Part shown: one piece after another, positions 8,687-18,334 of the stretch
Numbering within the stretch: position 1 is the first letter of the stretch
Layout of the letters: each line of letters begins with the position of its first letter
Origin: Duodenibacillus sp.
GTDB taxonomy: Bacteria > Pseudomonadota > Gammaproteobacteria > Burkholderiales > Burkholderiaceae_F
Assembly: GCA_017628205.1 (NCBI GenBank)
Contig: JAGBZO010000020.1
Coordinates: 62,001-126,000 of the forward strand
Direction: 5' to 3'
Length of the DNA stretch: 64,000 nt
Notes under the pieces: model-generated
The model's database searches: none
Told to the model about the DNA's origin: nothing
What the model saw: only the letters and a program-made list of their open reading frames with translations
Made by a program: the position numbers and the translations under genes

Positions 8687-8841
8687 GTTGTAATTCCTGA
8701 ATATTAAATTTGGACGAATCGAGGGTTACAGCGGAACACTGATACACCAGCAGTTCAGTGTCAGGAATGAGATGGGGAAATGTGGATGAAGCGCCATCTT
8801 CTCACCTATCGAGTTAGGCGGATGAGCTCGGTGTCGTTGAT
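8687..8841 (-). other. Untranslated stretch between trp attenuator and trpB
   Basis: These 155 bases hold no gene that I can support. They form the 5' untranslated region of trpB after the attenuator; the immediate ribosome site of trpB is weak. Confidence 0.5.
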
Positions 8842-8878
8842 AAAAGAAACCCGCCGATTCTCATCCGCGGGTTCTTTT
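8842..8878 (-). terminator. trp attenuator hairpin
   Basis: Arms AAAAGAAACCCGC (8842-8854) and GCGGGTTCTTTT (8867-8878) form the terminator between the leader peptide and trpB. The minus-strand copy of ACCCGC at 8867-8872 can instead pair with GCGGGT at 8908-8913, just after the leader stop, giving an antiterminator. That segment can in turn pair with GCACC next to the Trp codons, so the usual 1:2, 2:3 and 3:4 pairings are all possible. Confidence 0.8.
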
Positions 8879-8914
8879 GATGTTTTTGTATTGGACAACA
8901 GAAGCGCACCCGCC

Positions 8915-8971
8915 TTAGAGGAGGTGCCAACGCCAACTGCGAAAATTCTGTCGAGCAAATACGTCAACCAT
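8915..8971 (-). CDS. trpL: trp operon leader peptide
   Basis: The minus strand encodes an 18-residue peptide, MVDVFARQNFRSWRWHLL, with two Trp codons (8933-8935 and 8927-8929) separated by one Arg codon. It lies between a sigma-70-like promoter and a terminator hairpin, 229 bases before trpB. Ribosomes stalled at the Trp codons would free the segment at 8908-8913 to form an antiterminator, as in the E. coli trp leader. A weak AGAG precedes the ATG. The gene is too short to be found by size, and the call rests on the Trp codons plus the flanking RNA structure. Confidence 0.8.
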   Translation of the reverse strand: MVDVFARQNFRSWRWHLL

Positions 8972-9016
8972 CGTGAAATCTCTACTAAAGTAGCTATAAG
9001 CCAACTCTTGCACTCT

Positions 9017-9045
9017 ATAGTAAGGATGCAGAGTTAAATCGTCAA
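9017..9045 (-). promoter_or_regulatory. Promoter of the trpL-trpB-trpA operon
   Basis: On the minus strand TTGACG (9040-9045) and TACTAT (9017-9022) are separated by 17 bases, a good sigma-70 promoter ending about 46 bases before the trpL start. It begins right after the stop codon of the upstream HIT gene, which shares the orientation. Confidence 0.65.
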
Positions 9046-9054
9046 TAAGTACAA

Positions 9055-9489
9055 CTAGTTAGAGTATTTGAACTGCTCCAGTTCTTGCGTTAAAACACGA
9101 AGGAAACACGTCTCTTTACGGTGTCTTTCCTCCAAAACTGCCGGATCGACTGTACGAACAACCTCGGACCACACCGATCCGGGGAAATAAGGGTCGTCCT
9201 CATAGCGAGGGATCACATGCCAGTGTAGATGCGGAACCATATTGCCGAATTCAGCTAAATTAACTTTTTTCGGTTGCATTTCTTTGCGCATGACCGATTC
9301 GACCAAATTCAGCAACTCCCACAGCTCGGCTCGCATGTGTGGCGTCAGATCACTCATTTCGGAGACATGATCCACCGCAACCACGCGAACGAACCCTGGA
9401 ATCATGGGATCGTTGGCATGGAGTACGTAAAAGTGTTCGTTCCGCCATAGCTCCGTCGGATGCCGAGATACACAGAGTTCGCAATGCAT
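9055..9489 (-). CDS. HIT-family nucleotide hydrolase/transferase
   Basis: The 144-residue protein carries the histidine triad in HLHWHVIP (residues about 85-92), the active site of small enzymes that cleave nucleotide phosphoramidates or dinucleotides. Its N-terminus contains a CELC pair, and the segment FVRVVAVDHVSEMSDL is the usual substrate pocket. It resembles the betaproteobacterial HIT proteins that accompany the DUF3683 oxidoreductase. I chose ATG 9489, preceded by AAGGA, rather than the longer frame to 9594, which would overlap the upstream gene. The substrate is not evident from sequence. Confidence 0.85.
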   Translation of the reverse strand: MHCELCVSRHPTELWRNEHFYVLHANDPMIPGFVRVVAVDHVSEMSDLTPHMRAELWELLNLVESVMRKEMQPKKVNLAEFGNMVPHLHWHVIPRYEDDPYFPGSVWSEVVRTVDPAVLEERHRKETCFLRVLTQELEQFKYSN

Positions 9490-9499
9490 AGTGCTGTCC

Positions 9500-12400
9500 T
9501 TATACAAGTACGCGTTCCAATCCGTCTGTCTTGACGGAGGATACGAACGCTTCCATCCAATCTCCACCAAGAGAGCGCTTGGCCATTTCCACAATTAAAA
9601 ACTCGGCCTGCGTTCCCGTAGCATCGGAGTATCTGCTCATCCCCTGCAAGCATCCCGGGCAAGCGGTGAGAATTTTCACCTTGCCATTAAATCCGTCCTT
9701 TTCAAGTTGAGTCTTGTTCTTGCGAATGTCTTCTTCCTTACGGAATCGAACTTGCGTTGCGATATCGGGACGACCGACGGCAAAGGTGCCGGATTCGCCG
9801 CAACAACGTTCCGTGAGCAGCACGGGGGAGTTGTCGGCAGGGGTAAACAATTGATTCACCGCTTTGATCGGAGACGCCGCCTGGAACGGGGTGTGACACG
9901 GGTCGTGGAACAAATAACGCGTATTGTCTTCACCTGTGATCTTCATTCCCTTTTCCAAGAGGAATTCGTGAATGTCGATGATGCGACATCCGGGGAAAAT
10001 CTCGTCAAAGTGGTAATCCTTCAATTGTTTGAAGCATGTTCCACATGAAACAACTACCGTTTTGATATCCAAATAATTCAGCGTATTGGCTATACGATGG
10101 AAGAGAACGCGATTGGACGTGACGATGGAGTTTGCCAAGTCCTGTTGTCCGTTTCCTCGTTGAGGATAACCGCAGCACATATATTTCGGAGGCAAAACGG
10201 TTTGTACGCCGGCCTGATACAACATGGCCAAGGTCGCAAGACCGACTTCCGTATGCAAGCGTTCGTTACCGCATCCGGGGAAGTAGAACACAGCTTCAGC
10301 GTCGGTCGCATCCTTTCGACGGATGATCGGAACGACGGTAGGATCTTCCAGTTTGAGCAGGTCACGTAATGTGGTTCGCATGCGCGGAGTAGGCAGCTTG
10401 CGATTGACCATCGTGATGACCTGCTCTTTGATGCCGGGGTAACCGGTTGTATTCGCGGGACGCATCAAGCTCTTTTGTGCGGGAGCCTTCAGAATATTGG
10501 CTGCGTAGCGCTGCGATTGGAACCCCCATTCGATCAAACCTTTTCGTGCGGCATTGACAATCTTCGGGTTGGTCAACTCCAAGAACTTCAAACCGGCCCA
10601 CTTGGCGGGATTTTTGTGCGTGTGTCCCGATCGAGACAATAAATTGCGCATTAAAATCGTCACTTCGCCAAAATTGATTTTGACGGGGCAGGGCGCCTGA
10701 CACTTCATGCACAACGTGCAGTGGTCCGACAGGTCGCCGAAAGCATCAAAATGCATCAAGCTGACGCCACGACGCGTTTGCTCTTCGTACAGGAACGCTT
10801 CGATCAAAAGACTGGTCGCAATGATCTTGTTGCGAGGGGAGTACAACAGGCTGGCACGCGGTACGTGAGTGGAGCAGCGCGATTTGCACTTGCCGCAACG
10901 CAGACAATTTTTAATCGAGTCGCTGACGGCCTTCAGTTCGTTTTGCTGCATGATCAAGGACTCGGCCCCAAGCAAATTGAAGCTGGGGGTGTATGCGTTT
11001 TCGAGTCCCAAATCTTTACGCAATTTACCGGCATTGAATCGGCGACGCGGATCCACCTTGTCCAGATATTCGTGGAAAGGCTTGAGTAGCTCGTCTTCGA
11101 TAAATTCGATTTTGGTCAAACCGATACCGTGTTCGCCTGAGACTGCGCCGCCCAACAGCTTGGCTTGTTCCATCACCATGTTGACGGCTTCCAAGCCCTT
11201 TTGCATCATGGCGTAGTTGTCGGAGTTCAACGGAATATTCGTGTGAACGTTGCCGTCCCCCGCATGCATATGCAAAGCGATGAAGACGCGGCCGCGAAGA
11301 ACGCGATTGTGAATCGAGTCGATTTCCGCACGAACCTTTTCAAAGGCGTCACCGGAGAAGATGCGCATCAAATCGATGCGGATTTCTTTTTTCCAAGAAA
11401 CGCGCAGTTCTCGGTCGTACACAAGATCGAACAACAACTTGTCGCCGTAGACGGCGGCCTGTTCGTCAGTCAATACGATACCGTGTTGTTCGAACTCGGT
11501 TGCCAAATCGCTCAAAGGACGATCGAGATTGTTGAGAATGAAATCCCAACGGGCTCGAACGCGATCAATCAACTCCAACGCTTCGGGAACGGTGGCTGCC
11601 AAGAGCGACTCTTTCGTGATCCCGGCCGTAACGGTCGGCTTACCCAAGGAAATGTAGCCTGATAAGTACGATTTGATACCGTCGAGCATTTCAAGCTTGT
11701 TTTCGATCGAGCAATTGATGTTGAAACGCTCGCAAGCCAACGTGTATTCGCCGATTTTGTCGAGCGGAATGACGACGTCTTCGTTCAGCTTGAATGCATT
11801 GGTGTGGGCGCTGATGGCTGCGGTTTTGCTACGATCGTGCCAGAACTTGAACCGTTCTTCCTTAGTGCGGGCGATATACCCCTCACCGCTACGGCTAGTG
11901 CACAACGCGATGACTTGTTCGACGATTTCATCCAATGCGCTTTCATCGTCACTGACGATATCGCCGACGATAACCATCTTCGGGTAATCGTTGCGTTTGC
12001 TCTTGACAGGATAATTTACAGCACGCAAATAACGGTCATCGAGATGTTCGAGACCGGCCAACATGCACCCCTTGGGATGCGAGTCGAGGAATTTCGTGAT
12101 GTCGACGATGGCGGGACCGGCCAAGCTGGCTGCTCCAAAAAATTCCAGACAAATCGTACGACCGAACTTCGGCATGCGATGCAGAATCCATTTGGCGGAG
12201 GTGATCAGACCGTCGCAGCCTTCCTTTTGAACGCCGGGCAAACCGCCCAAGTACTTATTGGATACATCCTTGCCCAACCCGGGTTTTCTAAAAATGGAAC
12301 CGGGCATTTTTAGCGTCTCTTGTTTCAAGATACGTGCCTGAGCCGGATCGCTCGTATGCCCGTCTCGGACGGTGATTTTCCACGTGACGAGTTCTTGTTT

Positions 12401-13414
12401 GTGGATCTTGCCGAGGTTGTGGTTGACGCGTTCGACGTCCATCCAATTACCGTCCGGCGTCACCATGCGATAGCTGGCCAAGTTGTCGACGGCCGTCCCC
12501 CACAAAACGGCTTTCTTACCACCGGAGTTCTCCGCAATATTGCCGCCGATGCTGGAGCTGTCAGCACTGGCCGGGTCCACGGAGAAGACCAAATCTTCCG
12601 CGGCAGCCGCTTCGGAAACGCGACGCGTGACGGCGCCCGCCCCCGTTGCGATTAATTCGGTGGGAGTGGATAAACCGGGGAGAATTTCAGAGAAAACGGA
12701 AGAGATGTGGTCAAGCTTTTCCGTGTTGATGACGGCGCTCATGGCGGACATCGGTACGGCGCCGCCTGTGTAGCCGGTACCACCCCCGCGAGGAATAATC
12801 ACCAGTCCCAATTCGATACACGTACGAACCAGGTTGGGCATTTCGCTCTCTTTATCAGGGGTCAGGATGACGAAAGGATATTCGATGCGCCAGTCGGTCG
12901 CGTCGGTCACGTGAGCCGCGCGCGTGAAAGGATCGAAGCGAATGTTGTCGGCATGCGTGTAGCGACTGAAAGCGCGTTTGGCGCGACGACGCAATTGCAA
13001 CGTATTGGCAAAATCGAATTCAAACTTTTTGACGGCACGGTGAGCAAAGGTGAGTAACTTCGCCACTTTGGCATCACGTTCGTGCAATAGTCGATCTCGG
13101 CGTTTTTCCATCGCATTGAGTCGATGGTACAACGCTTCAATCAGAAGCTTGCGACGTTTTTTGTTGGTTAACAAGTCTTCATGTACGAAGGGGTTGCGAT
13201 TGACGACCCAAATATCCCCCAATACTTCGTACAACATGCGAGAAGATCGCCCCGTTCGACGTTCATCGCGCAACTCCGTCAGTAATTGCCAAGCTTCTTC
13301 ACCCAACAAGCGCAGAACGATTTCACGGTCTGAAAAGGACGTGTAGTTGTATGGAATTTCTCGAATGCGGGGAGCAGCCTGTTCGGCGATATTGGCGTTT
13401 TCTTGTGCGGTCAT
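9500..13414 (-). CDS. Giant FAD/Fe-S oxidoreductase (DUF3683, D-2-hydroxyacid dehydrogenase-like)
   Basis: This 1304-residue protein joins functions usually split over two or three subunits. Residues 1-170 form the betaproteobacterial DUF3683 region. Then follows a FAD-binding domain with [13 protein letters not shown] near 208-220 and a FAD-oxidase C domain to about 790, including [14 protein letters not shown]. Two ferredoxin-type motifs come next, [11 protein letters not shown] near 840 and [12 protein letters not shown] near 905. The end carries CCG-type cysteine motifs ([23 protein letters not shown]) like GlpC and LldE. The order resembles GlcD-GlcF or Dld-type enzymes, so oxidation of D-lactate or another 2-hydroxyacid with electrons to the quinone pool is likely but unproven. 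It has the same orientation as the HIT gene, 10 bases apart. Confidence 0.85.
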   Translation of the reverse strand: MTAQENANIAEQAAPRIREIPYNYTSFSDREIVLRLLGEEAWQLLTELRDERRTGRSSRMLYEVLGDIWVVNRNPFVHEDLLTNKKRRKLLIEALYHRLNAMEKRRDRLLHERDAKVAKLLTFAHRAVKKFEFDFANTLQLRRRAKRAFSRYTHADNIRFDPFTRAAHVTDATDWRIEYPFVILTPDKESEMPNLVRTCIELGLVIIPRGGGTGYTGGAVPMSAMSAVINTEKLDHISSVFSEILPGLSTPTELIATGAGAVTRRVSEAAAAEDLVFSVDPASADSSSIGGNIAENSGGKKAVLWGTAVDNLASYRMVTPDGNWMDVERVNHNLGKIHKQELVTWKITVRDGHTSDPAQARILKQETLKMPGSIFRKPGLGKDVSNKYLGGLPGVQKEGCDGLITSAKWILHRMPKFGRTICLEFFGAASLAGPAIVDITKFLDSHPKGCMLAGLEHLDDRYLRAVNYPVKSKRNDYPKMVIVGDIVSDDESALDEIVEQVIALCTSRSGEGYIARTKEERFKFWHDRSKTAAISAHTNAFKLNEDVVIPLDKIGEYTLACERFNINCSIENKLEMLDGIKSYLSGYISLGKPTVTAGITKESLLAATVPEALELIDRVRARWDFILNNLDRPLSDLATEFEQHGIVLTDEQAAVYGDKLLFDLVYDRELRVSWKKEIRIDLMRIFSGDAFEKVRAEIDSIHNRVLRGRVFIALHMHAGDGNVHTNIPLNSDNYAMMQKGLEAVNMVMEQAKLLGGAVSGEHGIGLTKIEFIEDELLKPFHEYLDKVDPRRRFNAGKLRKDLGLENAYTPSFNLLGAESLIMQQNELKAVSDSIKNCLRCGKCKSRCSTHVPRASLLYSPRNKIIATSLLIEAFLYEEQTRRGVSLMHFDAFGDLSDHCTLCMKCQAPCPVKINFGEVTILMRNLLSRSGHTHKNPAKWAGLKFLELTNPKIVNAARKGLIEWGFQSQRYAANILKAPAQKSLMRPANTTGYPGIKEQVITMVNRKLPTPRMRTTLRDLLKLEDPTVVPIIRRKDATDAEAVFYFPGCGNERLHTEVGLATLAMLYQAGVQTVLPPKYMCCGYPQRGNGQQDLANSIVTSNRVLFHRIANTLNYLDIKTVVVSCGTCFKQLKDYHFDEIFPGCRIIDIHEFLLEKGMKITGEDNTRYLFHDPCHTPFQAASPIKAVNQLFTPADNSPVLLTERCCGESGTFAVGRPDIATQVRFRKEEDIRKNKTQLEKDGFNGKVKILTACPGCLQGMSRYSDATGTQAEFLIVEMAKRSLGGDWMEAFVSSVKTDGLERVLV

Positions 13415-13637
13415 TACGGTAATCTCAAATAGTGTGCAAATGCATTGCCTAGTTGGATCATTGTATCGAGCTATGCACCGAATGCGAAGTTAATTAATGG
13501 CGGAAGCGCTCTTTTTATATGAGGAGAATATAAAAACGTGGCCTAAATCAGAAAGACTGAGTAATTCAACCAAGTATGGGTAAATGCTAAATCGGGTAGA
13601 GTGATACGTACTATTCGCTTTTTGTTTGGAACTAACC

Positions 13638-15179
13638 ATGTCGTGTACCAACCTGACGCAACAGGATTACCTTCGCTATATCTTAACGGCTCGAGTTTAT
13701 GACGTCGCATCGGAAAGTCCGCTGGACAATGCCAAGCGTTTGTCAAAGCGAATCGGTAACCGCGTGTTGCTCAAACGTGAAGATACCCAACCCGTCTTTT
13801 CCTTCAAGTTGCGCGGCGCTTTTAACAAAATGGTGCATTTGACGGAAGAGGAGAGAGCGCGGGGCGTGATTGCCGCTTCGGCGGGGAATCATGCGCAAGG
13901 GGTTGCTTTAGCGGCCAAGCGTTTGGGGTGTCGAGCGGTCATCGTGATGCCTGTCACCGCGCCGGCACTGAAGGTGGAAGCCGTGCGCCAGTTGGGCGGT
14001 GAAGTCGTTCTCGTCGGCGACTCGTTCACCGAAGCGGCCGCTCATGCGGAAAAGATGCAAAGGGATGAAAGGCTGACGTACGTTCATCCGTTTGACGATC
14101 CTTATGTGATTGCCGGTCAAGGAACGATCGGCATGGAAATTCTGCGGCAGTATCAACCTGGGGATCGGACGCGTCCGGATGCGATTTTCGTTCAAATCGG
14201 CGGGGGCGGTTTGGCTGCGGGGATCGCCGTTTATATTAAAGCGCTGTATCCCGACATCAAAGTGATCGGGGTGGAAACCGTCGACAGCGATGCCATGAAA
14301 CAATCGATTGACAACGGCGTCAATACCCCGTTGGAGGATGTCGGGCTCTTCTCCGACGGTACGGCCGTCAAACGTGTCGGTGATGAAACATTCCGTCTGT
14401 GTCAACAGTATTTGGACGACATTGTTCTGGTTGACAGCGATGCGATTTGCGCGGCGATCAAAGACGTATTCGAAGATACGCGAACCATCGTCGAGCCTTC
14501 GGGGGCTTTGTCTCTTGCCGGTCTGAAAGTTTGGGCCAAACGTGAAGGCGTAAAAAACAAAACGTTGATTGCCATTACTTCCGGCGCGAACATGAACTTC
14601 GATCGTTTGCGTTTTGTTTCCGAACGCGCCGAGTACGGTGAAGAGCGCGAGGCCGTATTTGCCATCACGATTCCCGAGGAACGGGGGTCTTTCCGTCGTT
14701 TCTGTGAATTTGTCGGTGATCGCAACGTGACCGAATTCAACTATCGCATGAGCAGTTTGAAAGAGGCGCATATTTTTGTCGGGATTCAAACGGCTAACTC
14801 GCAAGATGCTGATGACTTGGCGCGACTGTTTGAAGAATCCAATTTGCCGACCGTCAACTTAACGCATGACGAGTTGGCGAAGATTCATCTACGGCATATT
14901 GTCGGAGGACATTGCGATTTGGCCGTCAATGAAAAACTCTACCGATTCGAGTTTCCCGAACGCCCGGGGGCGTTGATGAAGTTCTTGACCTCCATGGCAC
15001 CGCAATGGAATATTTCGTTGTTCCATTACCGTAATAATGGAGCGGACTTCGGTCGTGTCTTGGTGGGAATCCAAGTGCCTCCGCAAGACGAAGCGTTGTT
15101 CCAACAGTTCTTGAAAACCTTGGGATATCGTTTTTGGGATGAAAGTCAGCATCCGGCCTATAAAATGTTCTTGGGATAA
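13638..15179 (+). CDS. ilvA: Threonine ammonia-lyase, biosynthetic type
   Basis: IlvA deaminates threonine to 2-oxobutanoate, the first committed step to isoleucine. The 513 residues contain the fold-type II PLP domain with FSFKLRGAFNKM (PLP lysine near residue 58), SAGNHAQG near 83 and the phosphate-binding GGGGLAAG near 190. Two ACT-like regulatory domains follow (about 330-420 and 430-510), which mark the isoleucine-inhibited biosynthetic enzyme rather than the short catabolic TdcB. ATG 13638 is preceded by GGAA; the in-frame TTG at 13626 is less likely. It is divergent from the DUF3683 gene, and the 223-base spacer shows no leader peptide rich in branched-chain codons. Confidence 0.92.
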   Translation: MSCTNLTQQDYLRYILTARVYDVASESPLDNAKRLSKRIGNRVLLKREDTQPVFSFKLRGAFNKMVHLTEEERARGVIAASAGNHAQGVALAAKRLGCRAVIVMPVTAPALKVEAVRQLGGEVVLVGDSFTEAAAHAEKMQRDERLTYVHPFDDPYVIAGQGTIGMEILRQYQPGDRTRPDAIFVQIGGGGLAAGIAVYIKALYPDIKVIGVETVDSDAMKQSIDNGVNTPLEDVGLFSDGTAVKRVGDETFRLCQQYLDDIVLVDSDAICAAIKDVFEDTRTIVEPSGALSLAGLKVWAKREGVKNKTLIAITSGANMNFDRLRFVSERAEYGEEREAVFAITIPEERGSFRRFCEFVGDRNVTEFNYRMSSLKEAHIFVGIQTANSQDADDLARLFEESNLPTVNLTHDELAKIHLRHIVGGHCDLAVNEKLYRFEFPERPGALMKFLTSMAPQWNISLFHYRNNGADFGRVLVGIQVPPQDEALFQQFLKTLGYRFWDESQHPAYKMFLG

Positions 15180-15208
15180 CGCTCGAGTAGCGATGACGCC
15201 TGCCAACA

Positions 15209-15248
15209 CCCCGTTCGCGCAATTCAGATAGCGGACGGGGAATTTTTT
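15209..15248 (+). terminator. Terminator after ilvA
   Basis: Arms CCCCGTTCGC (15209-15218) and GCGGACGGGG (15231-15240), with one wobble pair, are followed by AATTTTTT. Confidence 0.8.
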
Positions 15249-15285
15249 AACAAGAGATGAAACGTCGGCAGATGCGCTTGGAATA

Positions 15286-15322
15286 AAGAAAAAGGGGGGC
15301 GTGACTGTCGCCATACCCCCCG
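15286..15322 (-). terminator. Terminator after nrdB
   Basis: GGGGGG at 15294-15299 pairs with CCCCCC at 15316-15321; read on the minus strand the hairpin is followed by a T-rich run, so it ends the nrdA-nrdB transcript. Confidence 0.65.
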
Positions 15323-15346
15323 TGACCGAATGAAAAGATCGATTGT

Positions 15347-16339
15347 TTATTCGTGAGAGGCCTGCCCCCATACCGACGCCCACGTACCGCTCAAAGCGCC
15401 CTTGGCGTAGTCGACCACACGGTTTTCGAAGAAGTTGGTGTGAGAGACTCCCAACATGGCATCGACCCAAGGCAAGGGGTTTTTCGTCGAGTTGAAGATT
15501 CCCTTCATTCCCAATGCCGTCAAACGTCGGTCGGCGATATAGCGAATGTAATTGCGCACTTCATCGCGCGTCAGTCGCTTCATTTGAGACACACCGAATG
15601 CCAAATCAATGAATTCATCTTCCAACTGAACCATTTTTTCGGCAATGCCGTAAATCTTTGCTTTGAGATCATCGTTCCAGATCGAGGGATTTTCCTTGAC
15701 GTACTCGCGGAAAATACGAATCATGGATTCCGTGTGCAAAGTTTCATCGGCAATGGACCAGGCGATAATCTGACCCATCCCCTTCATCGTACCGTTACGC
15801 GTGAAGTTCAAGAGCATGACGAAGGAGGAGAACAACTGCATACCTTCGGTAAAGGCTGAAAATGCGGCGATCTGAGCAGCCAGATCCTTCTTGTCTTCCG
15901 ATACTTCATTGAAGAAGTCGTGTTTGGCCGCCATGGCCTCGTATTGCAAGAACTCGTTGTAGATGGATTCGGGCAAGCCCAACGTTTCGATCAAATGGGA
16001 GTAGGCCGCAATATGAACAGCTTCACGAGCCGCGAAGCTCGAAAGCATCATGCGGATTTCCGGTTGCTTGAATTGAGGTAAATACGTGTTGACGTAAGCC
16101 CCCGAGACGTCGATGTCGCCTTGCGTGAAGAAACGAAGAATTTTTGTCAAAAAATCTTTTTCATCGTCGTCAAGCTTCAGGTTGTAGTCCTTGACGTCTT
16201 CGAGCATGGGTACTTCCGTCCAGAGCCAGTGCATCTGCTCCGACTGCATGAAAGCTTCATAAGCCCACGGGTATGCAAACGGTTTGAAGTAGGAGCGGCT
16301 TTGCAGCATGCTCGTTGAGGACTGCGTGTTGTATTCCAT
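15347..16339 (-). CDS. nrdB: Class I ribonucleotide reductase, beta subunit
   Basis: NrdB holds the di-iron site and the tyrosyl radical that starts catalysis in NrdA. The 330-residue protein has the ligands and radical site: Asp in TQGDIDVSGAY, EAVH and the radical Tyr in EAVHIAAYSHL, then FTEGMQ and DETLHTE. Loss of none of these is seen, so it should be active, with oxygen needed for radical formation. ATG 16339 with GAGGGA upstream overlaps the nrdA end by a few bases only if the longer frame is used; the 16354 start would enter nrdA further. The pair is translated in the order nrdA-nrdB. Confidence 0.92.
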   Translation of the reverse strand: MEYNTQSSTSMLQSRSYFKPFAYPWAYEAFMQSEQMHWLWTEVPMLEDVKDYNLKLDDDEKDFLTKILRFFTQGDIDVSGAYVNTYLPQFKQPEIRMMLSSFAAREAVHIAAYSHLIETLGLPESIYNEFLQYEAMAAKHDFFNEVSEDKKDLAAQIAAFSAFTEGMQLFSSFVMLLNFTRNGTMKGMGQIIAWSIADETLHTESMIRIFREYVKENPSIWNDDLKAKIYGIAEKMVQLEDEFIDLAFGVSQMKRLTRDEVRNYIRYIADRRLTALGMKGIFNSTKNPLPWVDAMLGVSHTNFFENRVVDYAKGALSGTWASVWGQASHE

Positions 16340-16343
16340 TGAG

Positions 16344-18119
16344 TTATCCCTCACAAGCCAAACAAGTCGTATTGTCGGCCAATGCGTTCATGTCGATTTC
16401 TTCTTCGATGCGTTTACGCTCGATTTGCATGCCGACACGGTCGGCTTTGCGGAGCTTGTCCGAGCGGTTGTAGTACAAGCTCTTCAATCCCTTCTTCCAT
16501 GCGGAGAAATGACACGCATGCAAGTACGGAATCGAGACGTCGGGAGCGAAGAACAGGTTGATGCTTTGTCCCTGATCGATATATTCCTGACGGTCGGCCG
16601 CCAATTCGATAATCCATCGCTGGTCGATTTCGATGGCCGTTTTGAAGACGGCTTTCAGTTCGTCGGAGAGGTCGGTTCGATGTTGGATGGAGCCGTCGTG
16701 AGCAATGATGTCGGCCCACACGTCATCCGTATCGAGTCCTAATTCCGCCAGACGAGCCTTCAAGAAGCGATTTTTCATGATGTAAGCGCCGGAAATCGTG
16801 TCTTGGCGATAAATATTGGCGCGATACGGTTCGATGGACGGACTCGTTCCCCCCATAATCAAAGAAGAGGATGCGTTTGGAGCCACAGCCATCCAATGCG
16901 AGAAGCGGCGCTGAACGCCCGAGTCGGCCGCATCGGGGCACGCTCCGCGCTTTTCGCACAACAAAGCGTCCGCCTTGGCGCACTCTTCGTTAATGAAGCG
17001 GAAAATGCGCTTGTTCGTCGCTTTGGCAATAACGGATTCGAAAGCGATGTTTTTCTTTTGCAAAGAGGCATGAAATCCTAATGCACCAAGACCGATCGAA
17101 CGTTCTCGCAAAGCGGAGAAACGTGCTCTTTCGATCGTGTTGGGGGCGTGATCGATGAAGTATTGCAGGACGTTGTCCAAAAACTCGAGACAGTCCGGAA
17201 TAAAGCGAGGCTCTTTACTCCAGTCATCGTAGTACTCGAGATTTAAAGACGACAGACAGCAGACAGCCGTACGGTTTTTATCCGTCGGCAAGAAAATTTC
17301 GGTACACAAGTTCGAACCGTTGATTTTCAGTCCTTTGTCTTTCAACCAAGCGGGCAGGCTACGATTGGCTGTATCGGGGAAGACCAAATACGGTTCCCCC
17401 GTGTGCATGCGCATTTCCAAAATGCGTTGCCACAAATCACGGGCAGAGACCGTTTGCATGACTTCGCCGGTCGACGGATGGCGAAGCGGCCAGGAATCGT
17501 CCGCATTAGCGTCGCGCATGCTCGCTTCGATTTTTTGCATGAATTCATCGCTCAGATTTACACCGTGATGCAAATTCAGAGCCTTGAGGTTTTGATCGCC
17601 GGTCGGTTTGCGCATTTCGATGAACGAAATGATGTCGGGGTGATCGATGGACAAAAAGGCGGCGTAAGAGCCACGACGCGTCGATCCCTGACGATAAGCC
17701 AAACAAGCCGCGTCATAGACTTTCAAGTGAGGCATGACGCCGACGGACTTTTCGTCCGCCGAGCGAATGCCGACGTGAATCCCGACGCCGCCCCCCAACA
17801 TAGACAACCAGTTAACCTCGGAAAGCGTGTCGACGAGACCCTCGGCGCTGTCATGCATATAGGATAAAAAACACGAAACAGGAAGTCCTTTTTTCGTGCG
17901 ACCGAACGCCAAAATAGGCGTAGAAAAGGACAACCAATGACGGCTGGCGTAGTCGTAGATGCGCTGAGCGTGTTCAGGGTTGGATCCGAAAGTTTCAGCA
18001 ACGTGTTGGAATCGCTCTTGAGGACTGATTTCACTCGGTTTCATGTAGCTTTCACGAAGACGAATGAGACCGAGTTCATCAAAAAGCGCATCTCGACTGA
18101 GATCAATCTGTACCGGCAT
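16344..18119 (-). CDS. nrdA: Class I ribonucleotide reductase, alpha subunit without ATP cone
   Basis: NrdA reduces ribonucleoside diphosphates to deoxy forms. The 591-residue protein has the three redox cysteines of the active site (PVSCFLS near 83, NLCTEI near 268, CCLSSLNL near 287), PNASSS near 415 and the C-terminal shuttle pair CLACEG. It starts directly with the ten-stranded barrel region and lacks the roughly 90-residue N-terminal ATP cone of E. coli NrdA, so dATP inhibition through that domain is not expected. Such short alpha chains occur in several bacterial and phage enzymes. Two NrdR boxes lie upstream. Confidence 0.9.
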   Translation of the reverse strand: MPVQIDLSRDALFDELGLIRLRESYMKPSEISPQERFQHVAETFGSNPEHAQRIYDYASRHWLSFSTPILAFGRTKKGLPVSCFLSYMHDSAEGLVDTLSEVNWLSMLGGGVGIHVGIRSADEKSVGVMPHLKVYDAACLAYRQGSTRRGSYAAFLSIDHPDIISFIEMRKPTGDQNLKALNLHHGVNLSDEFMQKIEASMRDANADDSWPLRHPSTGEVMQTVSARDLWQRILEMRMHTGEPYLVFPDTANRSLPAWLKDKGLKINGSNLCTEIFLPTDKNRTAVCCLSSLNLEYYDDWSKEPRFIPDCLEFLDNVLQYFIDHAPNTIERARFSALRERSIGLGALGFHASLQKKNIAFESVIAKATNKRIFRFINEECAKADALLCEKRGACPDAADSGVQRRFSHWMAVAPNASSSLIMGGTSPSIEPYRANIYRQDTISGAYIMKNRFLKARLAELGLDTDDVWADIIAHDGSIQHRTDLSDELKAVFKTAIEIDQRWIIELAADRQEYIDQGQSINLFFAPDVSIPYLHACHFSAWKKGLKSLYYNRSDKLRKADRVGMQIERKRIEEEIDMNALADNTTCLACEG

Positions 18120-18165
18120 GTTCGTTTTTATCCTTTTAGATAGAGACGAAGGGGGGGACTCTTAT

Positions 18166-18213
18166 CTACTGTATTTAGTAATTTGATTGGTATGAAAACA
18201 CAACTAATAGTGT
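18166..18213 (-). promoter_or_regulatory. Pair of NrdR boxes before nrdA
   Basis: ACACAACTAATAGTGT (18198-18213) is close to the 16-base NrdR consensus ACACWATATNTWGTGT. A weaker match, CTACTGTATTTAGTAA (18166-18181), starts 32 bases away, the three-turn spacing typical of NrdR box pairs. NrdR would repress the operon when deoxynucleotides are plentiful. Confidence 0.75.
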
Positions 18214-18219
18214 TCACGG

Positions 18220-18249
18220 ATACTAAAAGCTTTGACGGATTTTCGTCAA
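18220..18249 (-). promoter_or_regulatory. Probable nrdAB promoter
   Basis: On the minus strand TTGACG (18244-18249) and TAGTAT (18220-18225) are 18 bases apart. The NrdR boxes lie just downstream, in the initial transcribed region, a position fit for repression. Confidence 0.5.
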
Positions 18250-18292
18250 TAGACTGGAGTTAACCCGATAATAGTTACACTCGATATTAAAC

Positions 18293-18327
18293 AACAACCA
18301 CTGATGCGTAAGGCTTCAGTGGTTGTT
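18293..18327 (-). terminator. Hairpin after the M20 peptidase/hypothetical pair
   Basis: Arms AACAACCACTGA (18293-18304) and TCAGTGGTTGTT (18316-18327) are perfectly complementary over 12 bases. The T-run is short on either strand, so termination may be partial. Confidence 0.65.
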
Positions 18328-18334
18328 CTTCGAA

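Noticed and set aside
9049..9061. ACTAGTT sequence that resembles half of a TrpR operator near the trp promoter
   Set aside because: Only one half-site matches, it lies upstream of the -35 element and overlaps the HIT stop codon; attenuation explains the regulation better.
13415..13637. Possible attenuator before ilvA
   Set aside because: Short frames here are not rich in Ile, Val or Leu codons, and no terminator hairpin precedes ilvA.
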